Source: Alphaproteobacteria bacterium MedPE-SWcel
GTDB taxonomy: Bacteria; Pseudomonadota; Alphaproteobacteria; Rhodobacterales; Rhodobacteraceae
Assembly (NCBI GenBank): GCA_001874255.1
Contig: MPDC01000001.1
Location: forward strand, 247,168 to 311,167
Direction of reading: 5' to 3'
DNA length: 64,000 nt
The notes beneath the pieces were generated by a model. It saw nothing but the letters and a program-made list of their open reading frames with translations, ran no database searches and had not been told where the DNA came from. The position numbers and the translations under genes are program-made. Positions 33,040 to 42,740 of this stretch are shown piece after piece; positions within the stretch are counted from its first letter, which is position 1; each line of letters opens with the position of its first letter.

Positions 33040-34277
33040 GGCGCCTTCTTCTCGCCCTGCCGGTGATTCTTGCCGCCCTGTGGCTGATGGTTCTGCCTTT
33101 TCCGGCCTCGGCGCAGGGGTTCACCGCGCTGGCCCGCGTGATGCCACAGGACAGCCGTCTGATTGCGGACGGACGGGGCGGGGTGCAACTGGATCTGCAC
33201 CTCAGCCAGGGGGTGCCCTATCGCATCTTCACTCTGGATGCGCCGCGCCGACTGGTTCTTGATTTCCAGGAAGTCGACTGGACCGGCCTCGACCCGCAGG
33301 CGTTTCTCGCCCCCCCGCAGATGCGCAATATCCGCTTTGGCGGCTATCTGCCCGGCTGGTCGCGGATGGTTCTGGAACTGGCAGAGCCGATGGAGGTCGC
33401 CACAGCCTCCATGTCGATCGATACGGTGTCCGCGGCGGCTGCGCTGACGGTACAGCTGCAGCCGACCGATGCCGAGAGTTTCGCCGCCGCCGCCGGGGCG
33501 CCCCATGATCCGCGTCTCGATCTGCCGCCCCCGGCCGTCCTGCAGGACCGTCCCGCGCGGGATCCCGACGCGCCGCTGGTGGTGATGCTGGATCCGGGGC
33601 ACGGTGGTCTCGATCCCGGTGCCGAGGCCGAGGGCGGCGTGATGGAAAAGGAACTGATGCTGAATTTCGCCTATGACCTTGGCGAGCGGCTTGTACGCTC
33701 CGGCGCCTTCGAGGTGTTGTTGACCCGGGAGGGCGATTATTTCGTCTCGCTCGAACGGCGCATCGCCATGGCGCATCAGCAAGGGGCGGATCTGTTCCTG
33801 TCGCTGCATGCGGATTCGGTCTCCGAAGGCATGGCCCATGGGACCGTGGTCTATACCCTGTCGAAAGAGGCCTCTGATCTGGCCTCGGTCAAATTGGCCG
33901 AGCGCCACGACCGGGCCGATTTGCTCTCGGGCAGCGACCTCAGCACGGTCGATGACGAGGTCACCGATGTGCTGCTGGATCTGGCGCGCCAGGAAACCCA
34001 TCCGCGCAGCACGGCTCTGGCGCAGTCGGTGATCGAGGCGCTGATGGAGCAGGGCGGGCCGGTGAACCGCCGCCCGCTGCGCGCGGCCGGCTTTTCGGTG
34101 CTGAAATCCGCCGACATTCCCTCGATCCTGATCGAGCTTGGCTTCATGTCGAGCCCGCGGGATCTGGAAAACCTGACCAATCCGGCGTGGCGGGCCAAGG
34201 CGGCGCAGGCCATTCTGGAAGGTCTGATGGCCTGGCGCGAGGACGATACGGCCCGTCGGGCGCTGGTGCGACAGTAG
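33036..34277 (+). CDS. amiC: N-acetylmuramoyl-L-alanine amidase, AmiC-like
   Basis: This 413-residue periplasmic enzyme has signal peptide MRRLLLALPVILAALWLMVL ending ..ASAQG, an AMIN domain about residues 40-140 (targeting to septal peptidoglycan) and a zinc-dependent Amidase_3 domain about 185-400. Zinc ligands are His in LDPGHGGLDPGA, Glu in EKELMLNFA and His in FLSLHADS; the catalytic Glu is in LIELGFMSSP. It cleaves the amide between muramic acid and the peptide stem during cell separation. It is coupled to the aminotransferase and followed by PBP1A, a typical cell-wall cluster. Confidence 0.92.
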   Translation: MRRLLLALPVILAALWLMVLPFPASAQGFTALARVMPQDSRLIADGRGGVQLDLHLSQGVPYRIFTLDAPRRLVLDFQEVDWTGLDPQAFLAPPQMRNIRFGGYLPGWSRMVLELAEPMEVATASMSIDTVSAAAALTVQLQPTDAESFAAAAGAPHDPRLDLPPPAVLQDRPARDPDAPLVVMLDPGHGGLDPGAEAEGGVMEKELMLNFAYDLGERLVRSGAFEVLLTREGDYFVSLERRIAMAHQQGADLFLSLHADSVSEGMAHGTVVYTLSKEASDLASVKLAERHDRADLLSGSDLSTVDDEVTDVLLDLARQETHPRSTALAQSVIEALMEQGGPVNRRPLRAAGFSVLKSADIPSILIELGFMSSPRDLENLTNPAWRAKAAQAILEGLMAWREDDTARRALVRQ

Positions 34278-34640
34278 CGGCGCCCGGGGTGACAGGGCTG
34301 CCCCACAGTGCCTGCCACAGTTCCCGCGATTGAGCCCGCGACAGTGCCTCAAGCTGCGAACGATGCCGCGAACGATGTCGTGATCGCTACCGTGACTGGC
34401 GCCTGGCTGCTTGCCCGGCTCGAGTCCAGGCGGATTGCCCGGCAAAATCCCGCCTGAAGGGGGCTGCAGCTTCTTGCCGGCGCCCGTGCGCAATTGCCAT
34501 GTGACGATACAGCCCGCTGCCGATCTGCTATCATGCGCGCCACTCCCCGCTGGCGACGCGCCCTGCGTCACAGCATCTCGTTTTGACGCTTGTCACGATG
34601 CACCCTATATAAGCGGCATCGTGCGAGAGAGGCCCATACT
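34278..34640. other. Intergenic region upstream of mrcA
   Basis: This 363-base stretch has no gene. Its right end carries the strong sigma-70-like promoter of the PBP1A gene (listed separately). Short repeats of CGACAGT and GCGAACGATG near 34330-34370 have no obvious role. Confidence 0.5.
34583..34611 (+). promoter_or_regulatory. Strong sigma-70 promoter of mrcA
   Basis: TTGACG (34583-34588), 17-base spacer, TATATA (34606-34611). This is one of the closest matches to a housekeeping promoter in the window and lies 30 bases ahead of the chosen GTG start, so transcription should begin about 6-8 bases after the -10, giving a short leader. Confidence 0.72.
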
Positions 34641-37145
34641 GTGCTTAGGTTTGTTTTATCCATCTTCGGAGCTGTTTTTAGTACCATAACCTTGGGAATC
34701 GGGGTGCTGGCGCTGTCCGTCGGCGCGATCTTCTGGGTCTATGGGCGCGATCTGCCCAGCCATGAATCGCTGGCGCAATACCAGCCGCCCACCATCAGCC
34801 GGATCTACTCCGGCGAGGGGCAGATGATCGACGAATTTGCCAAGGAACGCCGGTTGTTCACGCCATCGGACGAAATCCCCGATCTGGTGAAACAGGCCTT
34901 CATCTCTGCCGAGGACAAGAATTTCTACAGCCATGCCGGCTATGACGCCCGCGGCATCCTCGCAGCGGCCGTCGAGGCGGTACAGTCGCGGGGCCGCAAT
35001 GTGCGCGGCGCCTCCACCATCACCCAGCAGGTGATGAAGAACTTCCTGCTGTCCGGCGACCGCCAGGCGGAGCGCAAGATCAAGGAAATCATCCTTGCCA
35101 CCCGGCTGGAAGAGACCCTCAGCAAGGGCAAGATCCTCGAACTCTATCTGAACGAGATCTTCCTCGGGCAGAACTCCTATGGGGTGACGGCTGCAGCGCA
35201 GACCTATTTCAACAAGACCCTGGGCGAACTCACCCCGCATGAGGCCGCGACATTGGCCTCGATGCCGAAAGCGCCATCGGATTACCACCCGGTCCGCGAA
35301 CGCGACCGCCTGCTGGAGCGGCGCAACTATGTGCTGCGCGAGATGGAGGAAAACGGCTACATCTCGGATGCGGTCTACCAGGTCGAGGTGGCGCAACCGC
35401 TGCGCTCGGTTCAGAACGGCGATTTCGACGCCTTCCGCACGGCGCTGCCGCCGCGGGATTATTTCACCGACGAGGTGCGTCGCCAGCTGTCGGTCGATTT
35501 CGGCGAGGGCGAGTTCTTTACCGGCGGCTTCACCATCCGCGCCACCATCGACGAGGAAATGCAGTCCGAGGCTGCTCTGGCAATGCGCAAGGGTCTGGAG
35601 AAATTCGACCGCTCCCGGCAGATCTGGCGCGGCACCGATCTGACCCTGCCGGAGGATGCGCTGCAGGACGAGGACAGCTGGCGCGCGGCGCTCGCAGAGA
35701 CGGATCTGGCGCGCGACATTATCACCGGCGATGGCGCCTGGCTGCCTGCCGTCGTGCTCCGGGTCGAGGAGAACGCGCTCACCCTCGGGATCGAAAGCGT
35801 CAGCGGCACCGGCACCGTGCCGCGCGACGACATCAAATGGATGAAGGGCGACTTTCAGGACAATTTCGCGGTCGGCGATGTGATCCATGCACTGGCGATC
35901 CGCGAGGGCGACAGCGTGCAGAGCTGGTCGGTACGGCAGGTCCCCGAAGTGCAGGGCGGCTTTGTCGCGATGGATGTGAACTCGGGCCGGGTGCTGGCGA
36001 TGCAGGGCGGTTTCTCCTATCAGCATTCCGTGTTCAACCGCGCCACCCAGGCGCAGCGCCAGCCCGGCTCCAGCTTCAAACCCTTTGTCTATGCCGCCGC
36101 GCTCGACAGTGGCTACAGCCCCGCGACCATCGTCATTGACGCCCCGATCGAGATCGACACCCCGCAAGGCCTCTGGCGGCCCAAGAACTCCTCGAACAAA
36201 TTCTACGGCCCGACGCCGCTTCGCACCGGGATCGAGATGAGCCGGAACCTGATGACCATCCGTCTGGCGCAGGAAGTCGGAATGCCGGTGATCGCCGGAT
36301 ATGCCGAACGGTTCGGGGTCTATGACAACATGGGGACCTTCCTGGCCAACTCGCTGGGATCGGAGGAGACCACGCTCTACAAGATGGTGGCGGCCTATGC
36401 GATGTTTGCCAATGGCGGCGAGCGGGTGGAGCCGACGCTGGTGGACCGTATTCAGGACCGGTTCGGCAAGACGATCTATCGCCATGATGATCGCGATTGC
36501 GTCGATTGTTCCTGGTCTGATCTGGACCCCGGTCGGGCGCCCCGGATCGTCACCAACCGCGAACAGGTGATGGATCCGATCACCGCCTATCAGCTGACCT
36601 CGATGATGAAGGGGGTCGTGGATCGCGGCACCGCATCGAGCGTCATCGACCTGCCGGTGCCCACTGCGGGCAAGACCGGCACCACCAACGACAGTCGCGA
36701 TGCCTGGTTCGTGGGCTTTACGTCGAACATCGTGGCGGGCTGCTACATCGGCTATGATCAGCCGCGCCCGATGGGGCGGGGGGCCTATGGCGGCACCCTT
36801 TGCGGTCCGGTGTTTCAGCAGTTCATGACCAAGGCCACCGAGAAATTCGGCGGCGGGCCCTTTGATGTGCCGCCCGGCGGTCATTTCATCAAGATCGACC
36901 GCTATACCGGGGGGCGCCTGCCCAACGACGCCAGCGGCGCCTATGTGGTGGCGGAGTATTTCCGCGACGGCGAGGAACCGATCTTTGGCATGACCTTCGA
37001 CGGTGGCTTTGGCATGGGGTCGAACTTGCCGCTGATCGAAGAGGTCACCGAATCCGGTCGCCAGGTGACGACCTCCAGCGGCGGCACCGCCGTGCTGGGT
37101 CCAAAGGCGACCTTTGGCGATGTCAGCTCTGGCGGACTTTACTGA
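34641..37145 (+). CDS. mrcA: Penicillin-binding protein 1A (bifunctional transglycosylase/transpeptidase)
   Basis: The protein has 834 residues starting at GTG 34641, supported by GAGAGAGG eight bases upstream, the promoter position and the family N-terminus (V/M)LRFVLSIFGAVF. One TM (about 5-30) is followed by GT51: EDKNFYSHAGYD (catalytic Glu) and RGASTITQQVMKN. A central OB-type domain precedes the transpeptidase, with SxxK in GSSFKPFVY, SxN in SRN and KTG in AGKTGTTND. It polymerises and cross-links peptidoglycan. It lies between the amidase and prfB. Confidence 0.95.
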   Translation: MLRFVLSIFGAVFSTITLGIGVLALSVGAIFWVYGRDLPSHESLAQYQPPTISRIYSGEGQMIDEFAKERRLFTPSDEIPDLVKQAFISAEDKNFYSHAGYDARGILAAAVEAVQSRGRNVRGASTITQQVMKNFLLSGDRQAERKIKEIILATRLEETLSKGKILELYLNEIFLGQNSYGVTAAAQTYFNKTLGELTPHEAATLASMPKAPSDYHPVRERDRLLERRNYVLREMEENGYISDAVYQVEVAQPLRSVQNGDFDAFRTALPPRDYFTDEVRRQLSVDFGEGEFFTGGFTIRATIDEEMQSEAALAMRKGLEKFDRSRQIWRGTDLTLPEDALQDEDSWRAALAETDLARDIITGDGAWLPAVVLRVEENALTLGIESVSGTGTVPRDDIKWMKGDFQDNFAVGDVIHALAIREGDSVQSWSVRQVPEVQGGFVAMDVNSGRVLAMQGGFSYQHSVFNRATQAQRQPGSSFKPFVYAAALDSGYSPATIVIDAPIEIDTPQGLWRPKNSSNKFYGPTPLRTGIEMSRNLMTIRLAQEVGMPVIAGYAERFGVYDNMGTFLANSLGSEETTLYKMVAAYAMFANGGERVEPTLVDRIQDRFGKTIYRHDDRDCVDCSWSDLDPGRAPRIVTNREQVMDPITAYQLTSMMKGVVDRGTASSVIDLPVPTAGKTGTTNDSRDAWFVGFTSNIVAGCYIGYDQPRPMGRGAYGGTLCGPVFQQFMTKATEKFGGGPFDVPPGGHFIKIDRYTGGRLPNDASGAYVVAEYFRDGEEPIFGMTFDGGFGMGSNLPLIEEVTESGRQVTTSSGGTAVLGPKATFGDVSSGGLY

Positions 37146-37165
37146 CAGGGACAGGGTCTCAGGCG

Positions 37166-37198
37166 GCGGGCAAGCGGGCGGATGTCGTGCTTGCCCGC
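37166..37198 (+). terminator. Hairpin between mrcA and prfB
   Basis: GCGGGCAAGC (37166-37175) and GCTTGCCCGC (37189-37198) are a perfect 10-bp inverted repeat with a 13-base loop, 20 bases past the mrcA stop. CTCTTGTAG follows rather than a clean U-run, so efficiency is uncertain. Confidence 0.6.
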
Positions 37199-37262
37199 GC
37201 TCTTGTAGTGGTCCCGGTCGTGCGGTATCACCCACACTCAAACCAGACTTCAAGGAAAGCTC

Positions 37263-38390
37263 ATGCGCGCCGAGATCCAGAACATCGTGGCTGATATCGA
37301 AAAATCGCTCGACCTTCTTGCCCAGCGAATGGATTGGGAAACAGCGCAATTCCGGCTGGAAGAATTCAATGCGCGGGTCGAGGATCCCAACCTCTGGGAC
37401 GATCCCGACGCGGCGCAGAAATTGATGCGGGACCGGCAGATGCTGGTCGATGCCATCGACATATATGGCTCCATCAAACAGGATCTGGCCGACAATATCG
37501 AATTGATCGACCTGGGCGAGATGGAAGAGGACGCCGAAGTCGTCAGCGATGCCGAAGAGGCCCTGAAGGCGCTGAAGGAAAAGGCCGCCGAGAAGGAGCT
37601 GGAAGCCTTGCTGGACGGCGAGGCGGACGGCAATGACACCTTCCTCGAAATCAATTCCGGCGCGGGCGGCACCGAGAGCTGCGACTGGGCCTCGATGCTG
37701 GCGCGGATGTATGTCCGATGGGCCGAGAAGAAGGGCTACAAGGTCGAGCTGCAGTCCGAGAGCGCGGGCGAGGAGGCGGGGATCAAATCCGCCGCCTACA
37801 AGATCTCCGGCCACAATGCCTATGGCTGGCTGAAATCCGAGAGCGGCGTGCACCGGCTGGTGCGGATCTCGCCCTTTGACTCGGCGGCGAAACGGCACAC
37901 GTCGTTCAGCTCTGTCTGGGTCTATCCGGTGGTCGATGACAATATCGAGATCGACGTGAACCCCTCGGACATCCGCATCGACACCTACCGGTCGTCAGGG
38001 GCGGGCGGGCAGCACGTCAATACAACCGATTCCGCCGTGCGGATCACCCACATTCCGACCGGAATCGTGGTGACCTCGTCAGAGAAGTCCCAGCACCAGA
38101 ACCGCGACATCGCCATGAAAGCGCTGAAGTCGCGGCTTTATCAGCAGGAGCTGGACCGCCGCAATGCCGATATCAATGCGGCCCACGAGGCCAAGGGCGA
38201 TGCCGGCTGGGGCAACCAGATCCGTTCCTACGTGCTGCAGCCCTACCAGATGGTCAAGGACCTGCGCACCGGCCATGAGACCTCTGACACCAAAGGGGTG
38301 CTGGATGGGGCGCTGGACGGGTTCATGGCGGCGACACTGGCGATGAAAGTCTCCGGCAAGAGTCGCGCTGACGCTCAGGGCGACGCTTAA
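37263..38390 (+). CDS. prfB: Peptide chain release factor 2
   Basis: The protein has 375 residues; AAGGAAAGC precedes the ATG. The peptidyl-hydrolase GGQ motif is in [19 protein letters not shown] and the stop-codon recognition element is SPF ([11 protein letters not shown]), which distinguishes RF2 (UGA/UAA) from RF1. The coiled N-terminal domain is complete from [15 protein letters not shown] in a single frame, so the autoregulatory +1 frameshift seen in many bacteria is absent here. Confidence 0.96.
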   Translation: MRAEIQNIVADIEKSLDLLAQRMDWETAQFRLEEFNARVEDPNLWDDPDAAQKLMRDRQMLVDAIDIYGSIKQDLADNIELIDLGEMEEDAEVVSDAEEALKALKEKAAEKELEALLDGEADGNDTFLEINSGAGGTESCDWASMLARMYVRWAEKKGYKVELQSESAGEEAGIKSAAYKISGHNAYGWLKSESGVHRLVRISPFDSAAKRHTSFSSVWVYPVVDDNIEIDVNPSDIRIDTYRSSGAGGQHVNTTDSAVRITHIPTGIVVTSSEKSQHQNRDIAMKALKSRLYQQELDRRNADINAAHEAKGDAGWGNQIRSYVLQPYQMVKDLRTGHETSDTKGVLDGALDGFMAATLAMKVSGKSRADAQGDA

Positions 38391-38463
38391 TTCATCTGTC
38401 GGCAGGGGGCTCTCCCGCCCCCGCTGCGATCCGCTTGCGCGGCCCGATCGGCGTTGGGCATGG

Positions 38464-38485
38464 CAGCCCCCCTGACGGGGGGCTG
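38464..38485 (+). terminator. GC-rich hairpin after prfB
   Basis: CAGCCCCCC (38464-38472) pairs with GGGGGGCTG (38477-38485) around TGAC, 74 bases after the prfB stop. The U-run is missing, so this is a possible rather than sure terminator. Confidence 0.45.
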
Positions 38486-38587
38486 TGGGCCGCTCACCGC
38501 TGCTCCGTGTTGGTCCTGTGTTTCGGACTTTTCAGACCGTCTTCAGCGCTCTAGGCTCCCTGCGAACGGTATCGAGAGGGGTGAGAA

Positions 38588-39967
38588 ATGACGCTGTGCG
38601 AGAGGTCGGCCGTGGCGCTGGCGCGCGAAATACGGGCGGGAGCGCTGTCGGCCGAGGCGCTGATGGAGGCCAGCCTGACCCGGATCTCCGAGCGTAATCC
38701 CGACCTGAACGCGATCGTCGCCCTGCGCGACGCCGACGACCTGCGCGCTGAGGCCCGTGCGGCGGATGCGGTCCCGCCCGAGCGCCGGGGGCCCTTGCAC
38801 GGGCTGCCTATGGCGATCAAGGATCTGGCCAACGCCAAAGGGCTTGTCAGCGCACAGGGTTCCCCGATCTTTGCCGGTCAGCAGGCCCGCGAGGACGACC
38901 TGTTTGTGGCGCGACTGCGCGCCGCCGGTGCGATCTTCATTGGCAAGACCAATACGCCGGAGTTCGGCCTGGGATCGCACACGTTCAACCCGGTCTACGG
39001 CCCGACGCGCAATGCGGTGGATCCGAGCCGCTCTGCGGGCGGGTCCTCGGGCGGGGCGGCGGTCGCATTGGCGACGGGCATGGTGCCACTCGCCGATGGC
39101 TCGGACATGATGGGGTCGCTGCGAAACCCGGCCGGCTGGAACGAGATCTACGGGTTCCGCCCCACCTGGGGCTGGGTGCCGCCCGAGCCTCAGGGTGATC
39201 TCTTTCTGCACCCGCTCTCGACCAATGGTCCCATGGCCCGCAACCCCGAAGACCTCGCGCTGCTTCTGGATGTGATGGCGGGAGGCGATCCGCGGCTGCC
39301 CCTGGCGCGCGGCGCCCATCCGGTGCAGCCGCTGGCGTCACCGGGACCGCTGCGGCTGGGGTGGCTCGGGGATTGGGGCGGTGCCTATCCGATGGAGGCA
39401 GGCGTGCTGGACTGCTGCGAGACGGGCCTCGCACGGCTTGCGGCGCAGGGCCACCGGATAGACCTCCTGGACGCGCCCTTTCCGGCCGCTCAGATCTGGC
39501 AGGCCTGGATCACCCTGCGGTCCTATGCGGTTGCGGCCGGGTTGCGGCCATTGGCAGACCGACGCGCGCACCTCAAAGATACGGCCCTCTGGGAGCTCGA
39601 CCGGGGGCTGGCGCTCTCTGCTGCGCAGGTTCAGGCGGCGTCTGATCTCCGCTCGGACTGGATGCGGGCGGCGGCGCAGCTGTTTCAGACCTATGACGCG
39701 CTGCTGCTGCCCACGGCGCAATGCTGGCCGTTTCCGGTCGAGTGGTCCTATCCCACCGAGATTGCGGGCCGGGCCATGGACACCTATCATCGCTGGATGG
39801 AGGTGGTCGTGCCTGCCAGCCTGTTGGGGCTGCCTGCGCTGGCGGTGCCATCCGGGCGCGGGGCGCAGGGCCTGCCGATGGGGCTGCAGATCATCGGCCC
39901 GCATGGCAGTGATGCGGCGATCCTCGGGCTGGGGCAGACGTACCATCGCGCCGCAGCGCAGGGCTGA
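38588..39967 (+). CDS. Amidase signature family hydrolase
   Basis: The protein has 459 residues. The Ser-cisSer-Lys catalytic triad of the amidase signature family is visible: Lys in [11 protein letters not shown], cis-Ser region in [17 protein letters not shown] and nucleophile in [14 protein letters not shown]. The last motif is normally GSDTGGSIR, so the oxyanion-side residues are substituted by Met-Met, which is seen in some acylamidase branches. GatA is unlikely because no gatC/gatB context exists and the motif differs. Substrate unknown; a catabolic amide hydrolase is probable. It stands alone after prfB. Confidence 0.85.
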   Translation: MTLCERSAVALAREIRAGALSAEALMEASLTRISERNPDLNAIVALRDADDLRAEARAADAVPPERRGPLHGLPMAIKDLANAKGLVSAQGSPIFAGQQAREDDLFVARLRAAGAIFIGKTNTPEFGLGSHTFNPVYGPTRNAVDPSRSAGGSSGGAAVALATGMVPLADGSDMMGSLRNPAGWNEIYGFRPTWGWVPPEPQGDLFLHPLSTNGPMARNPEDLALLLDVMAGGDPRLPLARGAHPVQPLASPGPLRLGWLGDWGGAYPMEAGVLDCCETGLARLAAQGHRIDLLDAPFPAAQIWQAWITLRSYAVAAGLRPLADRRAHLKDTALWELDRGLALSAAQVQAASDLRSDWMRAAAQLFQTYDALLLPTAQCWPFPVEWSYPTEIAGRAMDTYHRWMEVVVPASLLGLPALAVPSGRGAQGLPMGLQIIGPHGSDAAILGLGQTYHRAAAQG

Positions 39968-40050
39968 TTGCCGGAGAACGGCATTGGCGACTGGCTCAGG
40001 CCAGGGCGGCCAGGAGGCGGTTAGGGAGCGAAAAAGGGTGGGGCAGGATC

Positions 40051-40860
40051 ATGATGCAGAGCGATAGCAATCGGGCGCAGGACCGCCCGCTGGGCGTGCC
40101 GGACCTGCGCCCGGTCACGACACCGCTTCTGATTGCCGCCCTGAGCGCGGGCTGGCGGGACTTTCGCGCGCATCCGGTCTATGGGCTGCTCTTTTCCGGG
40201 GGCTACGTGCTGGCCGGCTGGGCCATGCTCTGGGTCACATGGCAGACCGGGACCAGCTACTGGCTGGTTCTTGCGGCCATCGGCTTTCCGCTGATCGGCC
40301 CCTTTGCCGCCGTCGGGCTCTATGAGGTGTCGCATCGTATCGATATCGGGCAGCCGCTGACGGCCGGGCGGATCTTTGGCGTGATCGTGGCGCAGGGCGC
40401 GCGGCAACTGCCCTCCCTCTGCGCCACCATCATCGTGATGTTTCTGTTCTGGTTTTTCCTCGGACACATGATCTTTGCCCTGTTCCTGGGTCACATGCCG
40501 ATGGTCAATGTCTCCACCTCGACCGAAGTTTTCCAGACCGGGCAGGGGCTCTTGATGCTGGGGGTCGGCAGTGCGGTCGGCGCGGTGTTTGCGCTGTTGA
40601 TCTATATGATCACCGTGCTGGGGCTGCCGTTGTTGCTGGACCGCGAAATCGATTTCGTCACCGCGATGATCACCAGCTTCACCTATGTGCAGGCCTATCC
40701 GCTGCCCATGTTCGGATGGGCCGCCTGGATCGCCGGGCTGACCTTTCTGGCGCTGCTGTCGGGGTTTCTCGGGCTGCTGGTGGTCTTGCCCTGGCTGGGC
40801 CATTCAAGCTGGCATCTGTACCGGCTGGTCCGGATGCCGGACACAGGCGCCGCTATTTGA
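40051..40860 (+). CDS. DUF2189 multi-pass membrane protein
   Basis: The protein has 269 residues. After a 50-residue polar N-terminus it has about six hydrophobic helices (about 45-65, 70-95, 110-125, 130-150, 170-195 and 215-250). The opening [37 protein letters not shown] style is the DUF2189 signature. Family function is not established; a cytochrome c oxidase-subunit-like association has been suggested in annotations only. It overlaps the end of the convergent XRE gene by 8 bases. Confidence 0.75.
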   Translation: MMQSDSNRAQDRPLGVPDLRPVTTPLLIAALSAGWRDFRAHPVYGLLFSGGYVLAGWAMLWVTWQTGTSYWLVLAAIGFPLIGPFAAVGLYEVSHRIDIGQPLTAGRIFGVIVAQGARQLPSLCATIIVMFLFWFFLGHMIFALFLGHMPMVNVSTSTEVFQTGQGLLMLGVGSAVGAVFALLIYMITVLGLPLLLDREIDFVTAMITSFTYVQAYPLPMFGWAAWIAGLTFLALLSGFLGLLVVLPWLGHSSWHLYRLVRMPDTGAAI

Positions 40861-41653
40861 ACGGCGTGCCCAGCTGCAGCATCCGCTTGTGAAAGGGGAT
40901 GATGTCGGGCGCATCGGTAAATCCGCATCCCCGTGCGGCGGCGATAGCGTCCTTTACCTCGGTGCCGAGGTATTCATAGATCATCCGGATCACCCGTTCG
41001 CCGCTTTCGCTCTCGCGGATGGAGCGCGCCACATAGCCGGTCCAGAGACTGTTTTCCGCAGCAGACACCCGGGCCAGATAGTTGAACGAATGGGTCAAAG
41101 AGTTCCGGCGGCTGAGGACAAAGGCGACGCCGTCCTCGTGACAGGTCATGTAGCCGCGATACTCGCGGGTCCGGCCGGAGGTCGACAGCCCCTGAAACTG
41201 CATGCCGGCCCGGGGTTCGTAGCCCTTGATATAGGTGACACCGTCGATCCGGTGGACTAGGACAATGCCGACGACAAAACTGTCTTCGCTGATGAAGCTG
41301 CGCCGGGTGAAGCGATAGAACCCGGATGGAAAGACGTCTTCGGTGACGCGGGTGATGCCGGTGTCGAAGAACTCCTTCAGGTAGGCGCTGTGGACCACAT
41401 GTTCCTTGACCGGGTCGCCCAATTGCACCGGTTCCAGCAAAATCCGCGCGTCAACACCGAAAAAGCAGCAAATCCGGTCCAGCACATCCGGCCGGGGAAA
41501 GCTCTCGCCCGAAATATACCGGTTGAACTGGGTGCGGTTGATCCCCAGACGACGCGACAGTTCCGAAATGGAGGGGTAATCTCGCGACAGACGGCGCAGA
41601 TTATCGCCAAATACGGTTCTCAATTCGGCGGGAGATCGGTTGGCTTTCAACAT
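40853..41653 (-). CDS. XRE-type helix-turn-helix regulator with unknown C-terminal domain
   Basis: The protein has 266 residues from [19 protein letters not shown]; a longer frame to 41899 has no support. The Xre/Cro-type HTH spans about residues 10-65 ([20 protein letters not shown], then [20 protein letters not shown]). The C-terminal 190 residues form a beta-rich domain I cannot name ([40 protein letters not shown]), presumably a sensor. It is divergent from the unknown gene at 41850, with about 195 bases between starts. Confidence 0.75.
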   Translation of the reverse strand: MLKANRSPAELRTVFGDNLRRLSRDYPSISELSRRLGINRTQFNRYISGESFPRPDVLDRICCFFGVDARILLEPVQLGDPVKEHVVHSAYLKEFFDTGITRVTEDVFPSGFYRFTRRSFISEDSFVVGIVLVHRIDGVTYIKGYEPRAGMQFQGLSTSGRTREYRGYMTCHEDGVAFVLSRRNSLTHSFNYLARVSAAENSLWTGYVARSIRESESGERVIRMIYEYLGTEVKDAIAAARGCGFTDAPDIIPFHKRMLQLGTPFK

Positions 41654-41849
41654 GTTAGTTCCGCTACTCCGGCTGGTTTGCTCCTGTGGGGCGTCAGGAC
41701 CTGACGCGAAATGGCGGCAAAGCTGGCTTGGCTGACGCTGTATCGTATCAAGGCCGACACAAATTGCAATTCCCAATCCTCGAGTTTGGGGATGTTTGAA
41801 ATTGCGGATTTGACGCACAATAGAGTCAGGAAAACGCGGAGTGCGCGCA

Positions 41850-42368
41850 ATGATCGGAGTTGTCGTTTGGTCGGATGCTGCCAGGAAAAAGGCGGTCATC
41901 TGGTGTGAGGATCAAAGAGACTTAGCTTATTGTCTGTTGCCCGAAGGGGCGGTGGGTCAGCTCTCGATGAGCAAGGGCGATCTTGTCGAGTTCGAAAGCC
42001 GATACGAGGGGACGCTGCGGATCGCAGAGAATGTCTTCGTTGTGGAAAGCAACTGTCGCAGCGGACTGGCGGATGCATTGCGCGCCAGCGATAGCGCCGC
42101 GCGCCGTGACGACAGGACCAGCCGGGGCCGGGATCATCATGCCACGCCTGAGGCAACTGGTCCAGCGCAGGCCGAGGTGCAGGACAATAGTTTTCAAGGC
42201 GCCGAGATCACGACGCTTTCGATCCCCGACCGACCACGCAACGACCGCTCGGTGACAGGGGCCAGCGACACCGGCATACGCAGCTCCGGCGGGCGCAACG
42301 GGATCATCCCGACCGGTGAGCGAACCAGTGCCAAAATTCTGCGCTTCCCCGAACTGATGCGGGCCTAG
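41850..42368 (+). CDS. Unknown protein with small N-terminal beta-rich domain
   Basis: The protein has 172 residues from MIGVVVWSDAARKKAVIWCE; GCGGAG lies eight bases upstream. About 65 N-terminal residues look like a compact beta-barrel of OB or cold-shock type (alternating hydrophobics, DQRDLAYCLLPEGAVGQLSM, then KGDLVEFESRYEGTLRIAEN). The rest is a disordered, Arg/Asp/Ser-rich tail ending in SAKILRFPELMRA, a short hydrophobic anchor-like tail. I do not recognise the family. It is divergent from the XRE regulator. The tail may be a protein-interaction peptide. Confidence 0.6.
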   Translation: MIGVVVWSDAARKKAVIWCEDQRDLAYCLLPEGAVGQLSMSKGDLVEFESRYEGTLRIAENVFVVESNCRSGLADALRASDSAARRDDRTSRGRDHHATPEATGPAQAEVQDNSFQGAEITTLSIPDRPRNDRSVTGASDTGIRSSGGRNGIIPTGERTSAKILRFPELMRA

Positions 42369-42740
42369 GCCATTCCTGCCGGAGCTTTGCGTCTGATGGC
42401 ACCCGCTGGCCGGTTGCCATCAGGGATTGGCGCCCCTCAGGGATTTTCATGGGTTCTCTTCATGAATTCACAGGTCGCCACAAAGACATCGCCAAGACAT
42501 CGCCAAAAAAACATCGCCAATGAGGTGTCGCCAAACAGAAAACGCACCCCGCAGGGTGCGTCTTGCTTATGTACATCCGGGTTCTATGCCTCTGGCTCCG
42601 GTGTATCTGGCTGCTGGGCCCCTGTGCCGCCTTCAGTGCCGCCTTTGGTCCGTTCGCGCCAGACCTCGCCCGCCGCATCAATCCCCCAGGTCTGATGGCC
42701 TGAACCGTCTGGATCAGGAACGTCAGACGCCTGGGCGCGA
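42369..42740. other. Intergenic region after ilvH with short repeats
   Basis: This 372-base stretch holds three ACATCGCCAA-type repeats (42486-42520), with a related TGTCGCCAA just after them, and the terminator of ilvIH (listed separately). A minus-strand frame at 42591-42745 shows protein-like codon use but has no start codon; it is described as a finding. Confidence 0.5.
42538..42561 (-). terminator. Rho-independent terminator of ilvIH
   Basis: ACGCACCC (42542-42549) and GGGTGCGT (42554-42561) form an 8-bp stem with loop CGCA. On the minus strand the stem is followed by TTTCTGTTTGG, a broken U-run, about 180 bases past the ilvH stop. Confidence 0.65.

Noticed and set aside
37263..37340. 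Programmed +1 frameshift in prfB
   Set aside because: The whole protein is encoded in a single frame from a good start; no internal UGA at the usual position.
34656..37898. Very long minus-strand open frame opposite PBP1A and prfB
   Set aside because: It mirrors the high-GC codon pattern of the confident plus-strand genes mrcA and prfB, has no ribosome site or recognisable domains and is dominated by Arg/His/Gly.
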